Shown here one piece after another: positions 24,079 to 32,061 of a stretch of DNA of 32,061 nt. Each line of letters starts with the position of its first letter. Positions within the stretch are counted from its first letter, which is position 1. The notes beneath the pieces were generated by a model that was not told where the DNA came from, made no database searches, and saw nothing but the letters and a program-made list of their open reading frames with translations. The DNA is from Paraburkholderia ribeironis (GTDB taxonomy: Bacteria > Pseudomonadota > Gammaproteobacteria > Burkholderiales > Burkholderiaceae): contig NZ_CYGX02000068.1 in NCBI RefSeq assembly GCF_900019265.1, positions 1 through 32,061 of the forward strand, written 5' to 3'. A program made the position numbers and the translations under genes.

Positions 24079-25320
24079 TCAATAAGTCTCCAGATGCAGC
24101 CGCCCTTCGCGCTTCATCTTCGCCCACAGTGTTTCCCAATCCAGCTGATGCTGGTCGCTGATTTCCTGGAGCGCTTGCAGCACGCCGTCTTCCATGCCCT
24201 TCAGGCCGCACACATAGACATGCGTGTTGTCGTCCTTGAGCATTTGCGCGACGTCGACCGCGCGTTCGCGCATCGCGTCCTGCACGTAGCGTTTCGGTTG
24301 ACCCAGCGTGCGCGAGAACGCCAGATTCGTATCGATGAAATCCTTCGGCAGATTCGTCAGCGGTCCGAAGTACGGTAACTCCTCCTTGGTCCGCGCGCCG
24401 AAGAACAGCATCAATTTGCCGGTCGCGCCCTTTAGCCGGCGCCGCCGGCGATACTCGGTCATCGCGCGCATCGGCGCGGAGCCGGTCCCGGTGCAGATCA
24501 TCAGCAGATGCGAGTTCGGATGATTCGGCATCAGGAACGTGCTGCCGAACGGACCGATCACGGTGACCGCGTCGCCCTTCTTCAGATCGCACAGGTAGTT
24601 CGAACATACGCCGTCGATCGCGTCGCCATGCTGCTGCGACACCCGCTTGACCGTCAACGACACGTTGTTATAGCCGGGCCGTTCACCGTCGCGCGGGCTC
24701 GCCACCGAATACTGGCGCGCGTGATGCGTGCGGCCGTCGGCGCCCGCTCCGGGCGGCAGAATGCCGATCGACTGCCCTTCCAGCACTGGAAACGGCATCG
24801 AACCGAAATCGAGCACGATGTGATGGATGTCGCTGTCGGCCGCGCCGTCCGTGAGCTGGTAGTTGCCGACCACCGTCGCGGTGGTCGGCGCCTTGTGCGT
24901 GTAGAGATTCACATACGGCTTCGCGGCCGACCACGGCGGCACCACCGAGCCGCGCACGATGTCCACGTCGATACCGCTCGCGTCCGCCGGCGTATCGCCC
25001 GACGCGAGCGCGCCGGTCGACTCGTCCGCGGCCGGCACCGCCATGGTGTTCTGCTCCGGCAACACGTCCCACGTCAATTGCTCTTCGATCGGGTACGCGT
25101 CGGCCTTCAACACCGTGCGCCAGTTGTCGATCGCGCCGGTCGGACACGGCGGCACGCACGCCATGCAGCCGTTGCAGATGTCCGCCTTGACCACATAGTT
25201 GTTGTCGTCGTGCGTGATCGCATCGATCGGGCACGTCTCTTCGCAGGTATTACAGCGAATGCAGATTTCCGGATCGATCAGATGCTGCCTGAGAACTTCG
25301 ATCGATACTGGGCCGTTCAT
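24079..25320 (-). CDS. boxA: Benzoyl-CoA 2,3-epoxidase reductase component BoxA
   Basis: A 413-residue NADPH-dependent iron-sulfur flavoprotein that feeds electrons to BoxB for epoxidation of benzoyl-CoA. The N-terminal ferredoxin domain holds two 4Fe-4S motifs, C20/23/26/30 and C49/52/55/59. A linker (about 85-135) leads to a ferredoxin-NADP reductase domain with the flavin motif RQYSVAS, the NADP-binding CTGTGSAPMRAM, and the family's final aromatic (HLETY). GGAGG lies 6 bases before ATG 25320, so the four-residue upstream extension is unlikely. It is the third gene of boxCBA, 63 bases after boxB, and ends convergently against the tetR terminator. Confidence 0.96.
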   Translation of the reverse strand: MNGPVSIEVLRQHLIDPEICIRCNTCEETCPIDAITHDDNNYVVKADICNGCMACVPPCPTGAIDNWRTVLKADAYPIEEQLTWDVLPEQNTMAVPAADESTGALASGDTPADASGIDVDIVRGSVVPPWSAAKPYVNLYTHKAPTTATVVGNYQLTDGAADSDIHHIVLDFGSMPFPVLEGQSIGILPPGAGADGRTHHARQYSVASPRDGERPGYNNVSLTVKRVSQQHGDAIDGVCSNYLCDLKKGDAVTVIGPFGSTFLMPNHPNSHLLMICTGTGSAPMRAMTEYRRRRRLKGATGKLMLFFGARTKEELPYFGPLTNLPKDFIDTNLAFSRTLGQPKRYVQDAMRERAVDVAQMLKDDNTHVYVCGLKGMEDGVLQALQEISDQHQLDWETLWAKMKREGRLHLETY

Positions 25321-25383
25321 GACTTCCTCCACCAGGGTGTGCAGCGCAAGCGTGCGACGCGTCTCTCGTGTGCTCTCGTACGT

Positions 25384-26811
25384 TCAGTTAAAGCGCACGT
25401 ATTCGAAATCGACCGGCTGACGGTTGATGCCCATCGCGGGCGGCGCAATCCAGTTCGCGAACTTGCCGGCTTGCGTGACGCGCCCCATCAGCGACGCGAC
25501 GTAAGCGCGGTCCTCCGGCGTGGCGAGCCACTTTGCTTCGTTGGCGGCCCATTCGGCTTCGCTGATCACGCGGCCATCGGGCGACACGCGCGTGCCCGCG
25601 AACGTGCCGATCTGCCGATTGAACGCCTTATGCGGCACTGTCATGCGGAAATCGATGCCGGCCTTTTCCAGCACCTTGTTCCAGCGCCCCACGCCCGCCA
25701 TCGAATCCTTGATGTAGTCGTCGCGCAGCACTTCGTTCATCGCGTTGAGCATCGGCACTTCGCGCTCGACCAGCTTGTCCCCCTGCACGTCGAGCAGCTT
25801 GTAGCTGTGGCCGTTCAATTGATGGTCGTCGTCGCGCTTGCCTTCCTCATAGCGGCCTTTCAGGCCCGAGCTATAAAACGTGGCCGCGTTCGACGAATGA
25901 TCGGCGCCGAACAGGTCGATCGTCACCGAGTAGTGGAAATTCAAATAGCGCTGGATGGTCGGCAGATCGATCACGCCGGCCGCGCGGATCTTCGCGACGT
26001 CGTCTGTGCCGAGTTCGTTCATCACCTGCGCGGTACGCTGGATCACGCGCGAGACACCCGATTCGCCGACGAACATGTGATGCGCTTCTTCGGTCAGCAT
26101 GAACTTCGTGGTGCGCGCGAGCGGGTCGAAGCCCGACTCGGCAAGCGCCGACAACTGGAATTTGCCGTCGCGGTCGGTGAAGTACGTGAACATGTAGAAC
26201 GCGAGCCAGTCCGGCGTCTTCTCGTTGAACGCGCCGAGAATGCGCGGATTGTCGTCGTCGCCCGAACGGCGGCCGAGCAATGCTTCGGCTTCCTCACGAC
26301 CGTCGCGGCCGAAGTAGCGATGCAGCAGATAAACCATCGCCCACAGGTGGCGTCCCTCTTCGACGTTGACCTGGAACAGGTTGCGCAGATCGTACAAGGA
26401 CGGCGCCGTCAAACCGAGGTGGCGCTGCTGCTCGACGGACGCCGGCTCCGTGTCCCCTTGCGTGACGATAATACGGCGCAGGTTCGCGCGATGCTCGCCC
26501 GGCACGTCCTGCCATGCCGCTTCGCCCTTGTGTTCGCCGAAGTGGATCTTGCGGTCCTGCTCGCCGGGCGTGAGGAAAATGCCCCAGCGGTACTCCGGCA
26601 TCTTCACATGGTCGAAGTGCGCCCAGCCGCCCGCATCGACGCTCACCGCCGTGCGCAGATAGACATCGTAGCCATGCGAGCCTTCCGGGCCCATATCGCC
26701 CCACCACGACAGAAAATTCGGCTGCCATTGTTCGAGCGCGCGTTGCAACGTGCGGTCGTCGGCGAGGTTGACGTTGTTCGGAATCTTTTCGCTGTAGTTG
26801 ATCGTGGACAT
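25384..26811 (-). CDS. boxB: Benzoyl-CoA 2,3-epoxidase oxygenase component BoxB
   Basis: A 475-residue diiron oxygenase that converts benzoyl-CoA and O2 to 2,3-epoxybenzoyl-CoA with electrons from BoxA. Carboxylate and histidine iron ligands are visible in VNVEEGRHLW (Glu151/152, His155) and LTEEAHHMFVGE (Glu241/242, His244/245), the two E..H motifs of the family, in a four-helix core. The sequence starts NYSEKIPNNVNLADDRTLQRALEQWQPNF and ends with the family's PVDFEYVRFN. The length fits the Azoarcus evansii enzyme (about 473). It lies 114 bases after boxC; that gap holds a perfect 8-bp hairpin (26883-26906). Confidence 0.97.
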   Translation of the reverse strand: MSTINYSEKIPNNVNLADDRTLQRALEQWQPNFLSWWGDMGPEGSHGYDVYLRTAVSVDAGGWAHFDHVKMPEYRWGIFLTPGEQDRKIHFGEHKGEAAWQDVPGEHRANLRRIIVTQGDTEPASVEQQRHLGLTAPSLYDLRNLFQVNVEEGRHLWAMVYLLHRYFGRDGREEAEALLGRRSGDDDNPRILGAFNEKTPDWLAFYMFTYFTDRDGKFQLSALAESGFDPLARTTKFMLTEEAHHMFVGESGVSRVIQRTAQVMNELGTDDVAKIRAAGVIDLPTIQRYLNFHYSVTIDLFGADHSSNAATFYSSGLKGRYEEGKRDDDHQLNGHSYKLLDVQGDKLVEREVPMLNAMNEVLRDDYIKDSMAGVGRWNKVLEKAGIDFRMTVPHKAFNRQIGTFAGTRVSPDGRVISEAEWAANEAKWLATPEDRAYVASLMGRVTQAGKFANWIAPPAMGINRQPVDFEYVRFN

Positions 26812-26882
26812 GGTCGGTTCCTTGTTCGAAGCTGCAGTGCTGACGGTGAGAGGCGCGTATCGGCCAGGTGGCGTCGTTTCAG

Positions 26883-26906
26883 ATCGCGCGGCTTGCGTCG
26901 CGCGAT
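26883..26906 (-). other. Hairpin between boxC and boxB
   Basis: ATCGCGCG and CGCGCGAT form a perfect 8-bp stem around an 8-base loop in the boxC-boxB gap. No T-run follows on the minus strand, so it is more likely an RNA-processing or stability element that sets different message levels than a terminator. Confidence 0.5.
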
Positions 26907-26925
26907 GCCGGCGTTCAGGCGCGCA

Positions 26926-28596
26926 TCAAACGCGCGAGACGTCGAATTGCGCCTTGCTGCCCTTGCCGTACACCTTGAGCGCGCCCTTCTCGCCCACTGC
27001 GTTCGGCCGGTTGAAGATCCAGTTCTGCCATGCGGTGAGACGGCCGAAGATGCGCGTCTCCATCGTTTCCGGACCATTGAAGCGCAGGTTCGCTTCGAGG
27101 CCGGTCAATGCGTCCGGCGACATCGCCGCGCGTTCTTCGAGCGCAATGCGGATTTCGTCGGCCCAATCGATATCGTCGGGCGATGCGGTGACGAGGCCGA
27201 CGCGTTCGGCTTCGACTGCCTTGATCGGCTGGCCGATCCGGGCGCGCACCGTGTCGAGCGGCTCGGTTTCTTCATAGAAGCGCCGCGCGAGCCGCGACTG
27301 CTGCGTGACCATCGGGTACAGCCCGAAGTTGACTTCCGACAGCGTGATGGCCGGCTCTTCCTCTTCGTTGCCCGGCAACGCGGCCATGTAGCTGCGGTCG
27401 GCGGCGAATGCGAGTTCCGCGAAGGTGCCGGCAAAGCACGAACCCGGCTCGATCAGCGCGAACAGCGAACGCGACGACACGTCGATGCGTGCCAACGTGC
27501 GGCGCAACAGGCCGATGGTCTCGCGCACGAACCAGTGGTCCTTGTGCTGCATCAGCGTGGCGTCGGCGGCGAGCAGATGACGGGCGTCGCCTTCGGTCTT
27601 GAAGACCCAGGTGCCGATTTCGAGTTCGTTGGTGCGCATCGACAGAATCGCGTCGTCGAGCTCGCGGGCGAACTGCAGCGGCCACCAGTTCACGCCGGCC
27701 GCGACGATCGCGTCGATGCTCGAAGGCGGTTGCGTTTGCGGCGCCCTCGCCGTGAAGGTGGCGATGCGCTTTGCGCGATCGATCGTGATGTCGAGCGTCT
27801 TGTAGCTCAAGCCGTCTTCGCGGTCGGTGCGTTCGATCCGCGTGAGCGTCACGCCTTGCGCATCCGCCGGGCGATCGCTTTGCGCGGCCAGTTCGAGGGC
27901 GCGCGCCTGGATTGCCTGGTCGAACTGGTTCGGTTTCACGACTTCATCGACCAGACGCCATGCCTTCGCGCGCTCGCCGCGAATGCCTTCGACCACTGTG
28001 CAGAAGATGTCGGCGCGATCGTGCCGCACCTTGCGTTTGTCCGTGACGCGCGTGAGCCCACCAGTGCCCGGCAGCACGCCCAGCAACGGCACCTCTGGCA
28101 GCGACACCGACGACGAGCGGTCGTCCACCAGATAGATCTCGTCGCAGGCGAGTGCGAGTTCATAGCCGCCGCCAGCACAGGCGCCGTTCACCGCGGCGAG
28201 AAACTTCAGACCCGAATGGCGCGACGAGTCTTCCAGACCGTTGCGCGTTTCGTTGGTGAACTTGCAGAAGTTGACCTTCCACGCATGCGACGACAGCCCC
28301 AGCATGAAGATGTTCGCGCCCGAGCAGAACACGCGGTCTTTCAGGCTGGTCAGCACGACGGTCCTGACTTCGGGATGCTCGAAGCGGATGCGCTGGATCG
28401 CGTCATGCAGCTCGATGTCGACACCGAGGTCGTATGAATTCAGCTTCAGCTTGTAGCCATCGCGGATGCCGCCCTCCTCGGCGATATCGATGCCGAGCGT
28501 CGCGATGGGACCGTTGAAGCTCAGCTTCCAATGCTTGTACTGCGAAGGATCAGTGCGGTATTCAACCGGTGCGACCGCGGTTGCTGCTGTGGACAT
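26926..28596 (-). CDS. boxC: 2,3-epoxybenzoyl-CoA dihydrolase BoxC
   Basis: A 556-residue crotonase-superfamily enzyme that opens the epoxide ring of 2,3-epoxybenzoyl-CoA with two waters, releasing formate and 3,4-dehydroadipyl-CoA semialdehyde. The N-terminal crotonase domain has oxyanion-hole blocks FCSGANIFMLG (90-100) and NGACAGGGYELALACDEI (137-154), with Cys111, Glu146 and Glu168 at the positions I recall for catalytic residues of the P. xenovorans LB400 enzyme. A second degenerate crotonase half follows (about 300-540). CAGGAG before ATG 28596 sets the start and removes 15 upstream residues. It is the first gene of boxCBA, directly behind a promoter with two likely BoxR sites. Confidence 0.97.
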   Translation of the reverse strand: MSTAATAVAPVEYRTDPSQYKHWKLSFNGPIATLGIDIAEEGGIRDGYKLKLNSYDLGVDIELHDAIQRIRFEHPEVRTVVLTSLKDRVFCSGANIFMLGLSSHAWKVNFCKFTNETRNGLEDSSRHSGLKFLAAVNGACAGGGYELALACDEIYLVDDRSSSVSLPEVPLLGVLPGTGGLTRVTDKRKVRHDRADIFCTVVEGIRGERAKAWRLVDEVVKPNQFDQAIQARALELAAQSDRPADAQGVTLTRIERTDREDGLSYKTLDITIDRAKRIATFTARAPQTQPPSSIDAIVAAGVNWWPLQFARELDDAILSMRTNELEIGTWVFKTEGDARHLLAADATLMQHKDHWFVRETIGLLRRTLARIDVSSRSLFALIEPGSCFAGTFAELAFAADRSYMAALPGNEEEEPAITLSEVNFGLYPMVTQQSRLARRFYEETEPLDTVRARIGQPIKAVEAERVGLVTASPDDIDWADEIRIALEERAAMSPDALTGLEANLRFNGPETMETRIFGRLTAWQNWIFNRPNAVGEKGALKVYGKGSKAQFDVSRV

Positions 28597-28635
28597 GGGG
28601 CGTCTCCTGACTGGACGTTGCAAGATCTGTTTTTT

Positions 28636-28678
28636 GAACAATAGTGCACCACCAACCCCATGTAAAGCACTTTAGTGC
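28636..28678 (-). promoter_or_regulatory. boxCBA promoter with two likely BoxR sites
   Basis: On the minus strand TTTACA (28661-28666) and TATTGT (28638-28643) are 17 bases apart, a good sigma-70 promoter. A palindrome GCACT-TT-AGTGC (28667-28678) abuts the -35 box. A similar but weaker site, GAACAATAGTGC (28636-28647, 9 of 12 matching), overlaps the -10. The sites are 31 bases apart, three helical turns, suggesting cooperative binding on one face. A third copy lies at the boxR promoter. Assignment to BoxR is inference from shared occurrence. Confidence 0.7.
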
Positions 28679-28715
28679 ATGTTTAAGAGTAAACCCTGGG
28701 CTGCCGGATCGCCGG

Positions 28716-29696
28716 TCAGCGCACTGAGGCGTCGTCCGGCGACTCGGCCGCCAGCCGCGCGGCAAGCCGGTCGCGCAGTTGCAGATAGGCATCGGCGAGG
28801 GTTTTCTCGCTGGTGTCGAAGGTCATGTCGGCGCGGCCATACAGCTCGCCACGCCCCGCCAGGATGCGCTTCAGGTCGTCCATCGCCTCCTTGTTGCCGG
28901 ACATCGGCCGCAGATCGCCTTGCGCGATGACACGGCGCATATGCTCTTCCGGCGTGGCCTGCAGCCAGACGGTGAAGCAATGCGACAGCAGTGCGTTGAA
29001 CGTGGCCGACTCCGACACCAGCCCGCCCGGCGATGCGATCACCGCGCGCTCGTGCTCGTGGATCACCGCTTCCAGCGCGCGATGCTCGTAGCGTCGGTAA
29101 GCGCCCGCTCCGTATAGCGAATGAATCTCGGACGGCGGGCAGCCGGCCAGCTGCTCGATCACGCGCGTCAGCTCGATGAACGGCACCTTGCGCTCCTGCG
29201 CGAGCATGCGCCCGAGCGTCGATTTGCCGGCGCCGCGCAGCCCGATCAAGGCGATCCGGTCCTTGCGGTGCGGGTCGCGCGGCGCCTGGGCGAACATCTC
29301 GGCGAGCGCCATGCGGGCGCGCTGCAACGCGGCCTGATCGCGGCCTTGTAGCAGCTCGCGGATCAGCAGCCATTCGGCGGATGCAGTGGTTTCGTCGCCG
29401 ATCACCTCGGCGAGCGGGCAGTTCAAGGTCAGCGCGATCTGCCGCAGCACCAGTACCGACGCATTGCCGACGCCCGACTCCAGATTCGCCAGATGTCGCT
29501 CCGACAACCCGGTTTCGGTGGCAAGCGTCTTGCGAGTCATGCCGCGGCGAGCGCGCAGCAGACGCACGCGCTCGCCCATCGCGGTCAGAAACGGATCGCG
29601 CTCTTCGCGCTCGACACCGCGTTCGGGCCGCTCGGCGCGGGCCGCGTCGTGGTCGGCGGGCTCGCCCAACGGTGTGAGAGAGTACTTTTGATTCAT
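28716..29696 (-). CDS. boxR: Benzoyl-CoA-responsive regulator BoxR (HTH plus shikimate-kinase-like)
   Basis: A 326-residue regulator with two parts. Residues about 35-105 form an XRE-type helix-turn-helix (GERVRLLRARRGMTRKTLATETGLSERHLANLESG). Residues about 145-310 resemble shikimate kinase, with the P-loop GLRGAGKST (152-160) and SPGGLV. This is the BzdR/BoxR family, where the kinase-like domain binds benzoyl-CoA and relieves repression. The P-loop is intact, although catalysis is not expected. GAGGTGG before ATG 29696 sets the start; the longer frame into the divergent promoter is rejected. It lies 119 bases upstream of boxC on the same strand and likely represses boxCBA, itself, and the divergent PnbB-like/boxD operon. 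Confidence 0.94.
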   Translation of the reverse strand: MNQKYSLTPLGEPADHDAARAERPERGVEREERDPFLTAMGERVRLLRARRGMTRKTLATETGLSERHLANLESGVGNASVLVLRQIALTLNCPLAEVIGDETTASAEWLLIRELLQGRDQAALQRARMALAEMFAQAPRDPHRKDRIALIGLRGAGKSTLGRMLAQERKVPFIELTRVIEQLAGCPPSEIHSLYGAGAYRRYEHRALEAVIHEHERAVIASPGGLVSESATFNALLSHCFTVWLQATPEEHMRRVIAQGDLRPMSGNKEAMDDLKRILAGRGELYGRADMTFDTSEKTLADAYLQLRDRLAARLAAESPDDASVR

Positions 29697-29725
29697 GTTT
29701 TGCCACCTCAATGACGGCGATATAT

Positions 29726-29766
29726 GTACTATAGTGCTTGACACGCACCAGGTGAACGGTTTAATT
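29726..29766. promoter_or_regulatory. Divergent boxR / boxD promoters sharing one operator
   Basis: GTACTATAGTGC (29726-29737) matches the boxC operator at 10 of 12 positions. On the + strand TTGACA (29738-29743) and TTAATT (29761-29766) are exactly 17 bases apart, a strong promoter for the PnbB-like/boxD genes whose -35 box touches the operator. On the minus strand TATAGT within the operator can serve as the boxR -10, with TTCACC 17 bases upstream. One bound regulator would block both directions. Confidence 0.7.
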
Positions 29767-29900
29767 TTCGCCAAATATTGATCCAATAACAAACGCTGTC
29801 GAAGTCCTTCGGCGGCGTCACGGAGATGGCGCGGCAACACGCAAGCATCGAGGCGGCTCAGTCGCCGCGGCTGCGTGAGCGCGCCGACCAGGAGGCTCGC

Positions 29901-30368
29901 ATGTCCCCACATGAATTCCAGTGCCTGATCGCGGGCGTCACAGCGCAACTCGCCGGCCGGCCGCTCGACAGCCAGTTGGCGAACTGGCTGAACCAGACCT
30001 GGCCGGCCAACGGCGCGACGTTCCGCGATCTCGCGAGCGCGTGCCAGACCGGCGTCGCCGAAGGCTGGCTGTGCAACCGCGAGGGCGGCGGCATTCGCTA
30101 CGGCCGCATCTTCAAGCCATTACCCGAAACCCACGGCTTTTCCGTCGACGTGGTCGACATGAAGGACATTGCCGGTCCGCATCACGTGCATCCGCATGGC
30201 GAGATCGACCTGATCATGCCGCTCACCGAAGGCGCCACGTTCGACGGCCACCCGGCCGGCTGGTGCGTGTACGGTCCCGGCTCCGCGCATCGTCCGACCG
30301 TCGCGAACGGCGAGGCGCTGGTGCTGTATCTGTTGCCGCAAGGCGCAATCGAATTCACTCCCGCTTGA
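29901..30368 (+). CDS. PnbB-like / DUF4863 family protein in the box operon
   Basis: A 155-residue cytoplasmic protein of the family that includes 4-hydroxylaminobenzoate lyase (PnbB). The C-terminal half has a cupin-like metal motif: HHVHPHGEIDLIMP with H94, H95, H97, H99 and E101, then GWCVYGPGSAHRPTV with H130. AGGAGG lies 8 bases before ATG 29901, which is chosen over an upstream start. It is the first gene of the boxD operon, 7 bases before boxD, behind the shared BoxR-type operator. Its role in benzoate catabolism is not established to my knowledge. A nitrobenzoate role is not suggested by the neighbours; acting on a box intermediate or a toxic side product is possible but is inference. 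Confidence 0.82.
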   Translation: MSPHEFQCLIAGVTAQLAGRPLDSQLANWLNQTWPANGATFRDLASACQTGVAEGWLCNREGGGIRYGRIFKPLPETHGFSVDVVDMKDIAGPHHVHPHGEIDLIMPLTEGATFDGHPAGWCVYGPGSAHRPTVANGEALVLYLLPQGAIEFTPA

Positions 30369-30375
30369 GAACACC

Positions 30376-31971
30376 ATGACCGAACTCCTGAAGAACCACG
30401 TGGCTGGCGAGTGGGTCGCCGGCAGCAGCACCGGCGTGACGCTGACCGACCCGGTGACGGGCGAGGCACTGGTGCGCGTCTCGTCCGGCGGTCTCGATCT
30501 CGCTCACGCGTTCGGGTTTGCGCGCGAGCACGGCGGCGCCGCGTTGCGCGCATTGACCTATGTGCAACGCGCCGCCCGCCTCGCCGACATCGTCAAGCTG
30601 CTGCAAGCGCAACGCGACGACTACTACGCGATCGCCACCGCCAACTCCGGCACCACGCGCAACGATTCGGCGGTCGATATCGACGGCGGCCTGTTTGCTT
30701 TGTCGTACTACGCAAAACTCGGCGCGTCGCTCGGCGACGTGCACGCGCTGCGCGACGGCGCCACCGTGGCGCTCAGCAAGGACCAATCATTCAGCGTGCA
30801 GCATGTGCTCACGCCGACGCGCGGCGTCGCGCTATTCATCAACGCGTTCAACTTTCCGTCCTGGGGTCTGTGGGAGAAGGCGGCGCCCGCGCTGCTATCC
30901 GGCGTGCCGGTGATCGTCAAGCCCGCCACGGCCACCGCATGGCTCACGCAACGCATGGTGGCCGACGTGGTCGACGCGGGCATCCTGCCGGCCGGCGCGC
31001 TCTCCGTGATCTGCGGCGGCTCGGCGGGTCTGCTCGAGCAGATTCGAGCCTGCGATGTCGTCTCGTTCACGGGCTCGGCGCAGACCGCCGCCACGCTGCG
31101 CGCGCATCCGGCGTTCGTGCAGCACAGCGCGCGTCTGAACGTGGAAGCCGACAGCCTGAACAGCGCGATCCTATGCGCCGACGCCACGCCAGGCACGCCC
31201 GCATTTGACTTGTTCATCAAGGAAGTGGTGCGGGAAATGACCGTCAAGTCCGGCCAGAAATGCACGGCGATCCGGCGCGCGTTCGTACCGCAAGCAGTGC
31301 TCGAAGCCGTGCTCGATGCGCTGAAGGCGAAGCTCGCGACAATCACGGTCGGCAATCCGCGCAACGACGCCGTGCGCATGGGCTCGCTCGTGAGCCGCGA
31401 GCAATACGAGAACGTGCTGGCCGGCATCGCCGCGTTGCGCGAGGAAGCGGTGCTCGCGTACGACGGCTCTGCCGCGCCGCTGATCGACGCGGACCCGGCC
31501 ATCGCGGCTTGCGTCGCGCCGCATCTGTTCGTGGTCAACGACCCGGACAACGCAACGCTGCTGCACGACGTCGAGGTATTCGGACCGGTGGCCAGTGTTG
31601 CGCCCTATCGCGTCGACACCGCCCCGAACGCGCTGCCCGAAGCGCACGCTGTCGCTCTCGCGCGACGCGGCCAAGGCTCGCTCGTCGCGTCGATCTACTC
31701 GAACGACGATGCGCATCTCGGCCGGCTCGCGCTCGAACTCGCCGACTCGCATGGCCGCGTGCATGCGATTTCGCCGTCGGTTCAACAGAGTCAGACCGGC
31801 CACGGCAACGTGATGCCGATGTCGCTGCATGGCGGCCCCGGCCGCGCGGGCGGCGGCGAAGAACTCGGCGGCTTGCGCGCGCTGGCTTTTTATCACCGGC
31901 GCAGCGCGATCCAGGCGCCGGCAGCGGCCATCGACACACTCACGCAAACGACTCACCCGGCCACCGCCTAG
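30376..31971 (+). CDS. boxD: 3,4-dehydroadipyl-CoA semialdehyde dehydrogenase BoxD
   Basis: A 531-residue aldehyde dehydrogenase that oxidises the ring-cleavage product of BoxC to 3,4-dehydroadipyl-CoA, using NADP in characterised homologues. The catalytic Cys296 (KSGQKCTAIRR) and general base Glu257 (LNVEADSLNSAIL) sit at the numbers I recall for P. xenovorans LB400. FINAFNFPSWG near 154-164 holds the conserved Asn. The cofactor-binding segment is VIVKPATATAWLTQRMV and FTGSAQTAATLR. The C-terminal block MSLHGGPGRAGGGEELGGLRAL is shared with PaaZ-type dehydrogenases. It starts 7 bases after the PnbB-like gene, so translation is probably coupled. The product enters beta-oxidation to succinyl-CoA and acetyl-CoA. 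Confidence 0.96.
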   Translation: MTELLKNHVAGEWVAGSSTGVTLTDPVTGEALVRVSSGGLDLAHAFGFAREHGGAALRALTYVQRAARLADIVKLLQAQRDDYYAIATANSGTTRNDSAVDIDGGLFALSYYAKLGASLGDVHALRDGATVALSKDQSFSVQHVLTPTRGVALFINAFNFPSWGLWEKAAPALLSGVPVIVKPATATAWLTQRMVADVVDAGILPAGALSVICGGSAGLLEQIRACDVVSFTGSAQTAATLRAHPAFVQHSARLNVEADSLNSAILCADATPGTPAFDLFIKEVVREMTVKSGQKCTAIRRAFVPQAVLEAVLDALKAKLATITVGNPRNDAVRMGSLVSREQYENVLAGIAALREEAVLAYDGSAAPLIDADPAIAACVAPHLFVVNDPDNATLLHDVEVFGPVASVAPYRVDTAPNALPEAHAVALARRGQGSLVASIYSNDDAHLGRLALELADSHGRVHAISPSVQQSQTGHGNVMPMSLHGGPGRAGGGEELGGLRALAFYHRRSAIQAPAAAIDTLTQTTHPATA

Positions 31972-31991
31972 GGAAACGCTGATTAATGAAT

Positions 31992-32019
31992 CTCGGCGGT
32001 CATCGCTGACGCAGCCGAG
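31992..32019 (+). terminator. Hairpin after boxD
   Basis: CTCGGC pairs with GCCGAG (31992-31997 with 32014-32019), and inside it GTCA pairs with TGAC around TCGC. It starts about 20 bases after the boxD stop. No T-run follows, so it may be a weak terminator or a 3'-end stabiliser. The remaining 40 bases to the window end show no gene I can support. Confidence 0.4.
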
Positions 32020-32061
32020 GACGTTATAGAAGACAGCTCACGGAACGGACCCACGATGATG

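Noticed and set aside
24508..28437. A 1309-codon open frame on the + strand opposite boxA, boxB and boxC
   Set aside because: It is antisense to three genes with full family motifs, is rich in Arg, His, Val and Ala as expected for the complement of GC-rich codons, and has no domain or ribosome site.
1..32061. CRISPR arrays, tRNA or rRNA genes, riboswitches and insertion sequences
   Set aside because: No regularly spaced repeats, cloverleaf-like sequences, conserved rRNA blocks or transposase motifs were seen on either strand.

Overview
The window looks like a chromosomal segment from a Burkholderiales bacterium, most likely Paraburkholderia. The DNA is GC-rich. It carries an aerobic benzoyl-CoA oxidation (box) cluster whose catalytic residues fall at the positions I recall for Paraburkholderia xenovorans LB400, a type-2 LeuA, and the short Gly/His-rich secreted proteins and lipoproteins common in that group. 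I see no tRNA, rRNA, CRISPR array, transposase or phage gene.

Left part (1-12424): after about 700 bases without a convincing gene come two small secreted proteins on the + strand (711-1575). Next is a decayed DedA-like gene (1877-2361), then a minus-strand cluster that reads in transcription order as response regulator, sensor kinase, outer-membrane factor, membrane fusion protein and heavy-metal type RND pump (10082 down to 2399). A mostly empty stretch (10083-10937) follows, then a lipoprotein and a CadD-like membrane protein, transcribed divergently.

Middle (12425-15336): leuA on the + strand is preceded by a short open frame rich in leucine codons with alternative RNA hairpins, a classical-looking transcription attenuator. 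It ends at a strong terminator. An orphan amino-acid binding protein with its own promoter lies beyond it on the minus strand.

Pyrimidine region (15473-23972): five minus-strand genes encode a reductive pyrimidine pathway. In transcription order they are an M20 amidohydrolase (likely beta-ureidopropionase), PreT, PreA, an NCS1 permease and dihydropyrimidinase. A RutR-like TetR regulator is divergent, and a perfect 18-bp palindrome lies at the predicted operon start. Together they would import uracil, thymine or hydantoins, reduce them, open the ring and release beta-amino acid, CO2 and ammonia.

Benzoate region (24079-31971): boxC, boxB and boxA lie on the minus strand. boxR, the helix-turn-helix/shikimate-kinase-like repressor, is just upstream on the same strand. 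Divergent from boxR are a small PnbB-like (DUF4863) protein and boxD. Near-identical GCACTWTAGTGC-type palindromes sit in both the boxC promoter and the shared boxR/boxD promoter, so one operator type may govern the whole unit. BoxAB epoxidises benzoyl-CoA, BoxC opens the ring, and BoxD oxidises the semialdehyde. The benzoate-CoA ligase is not in the window.
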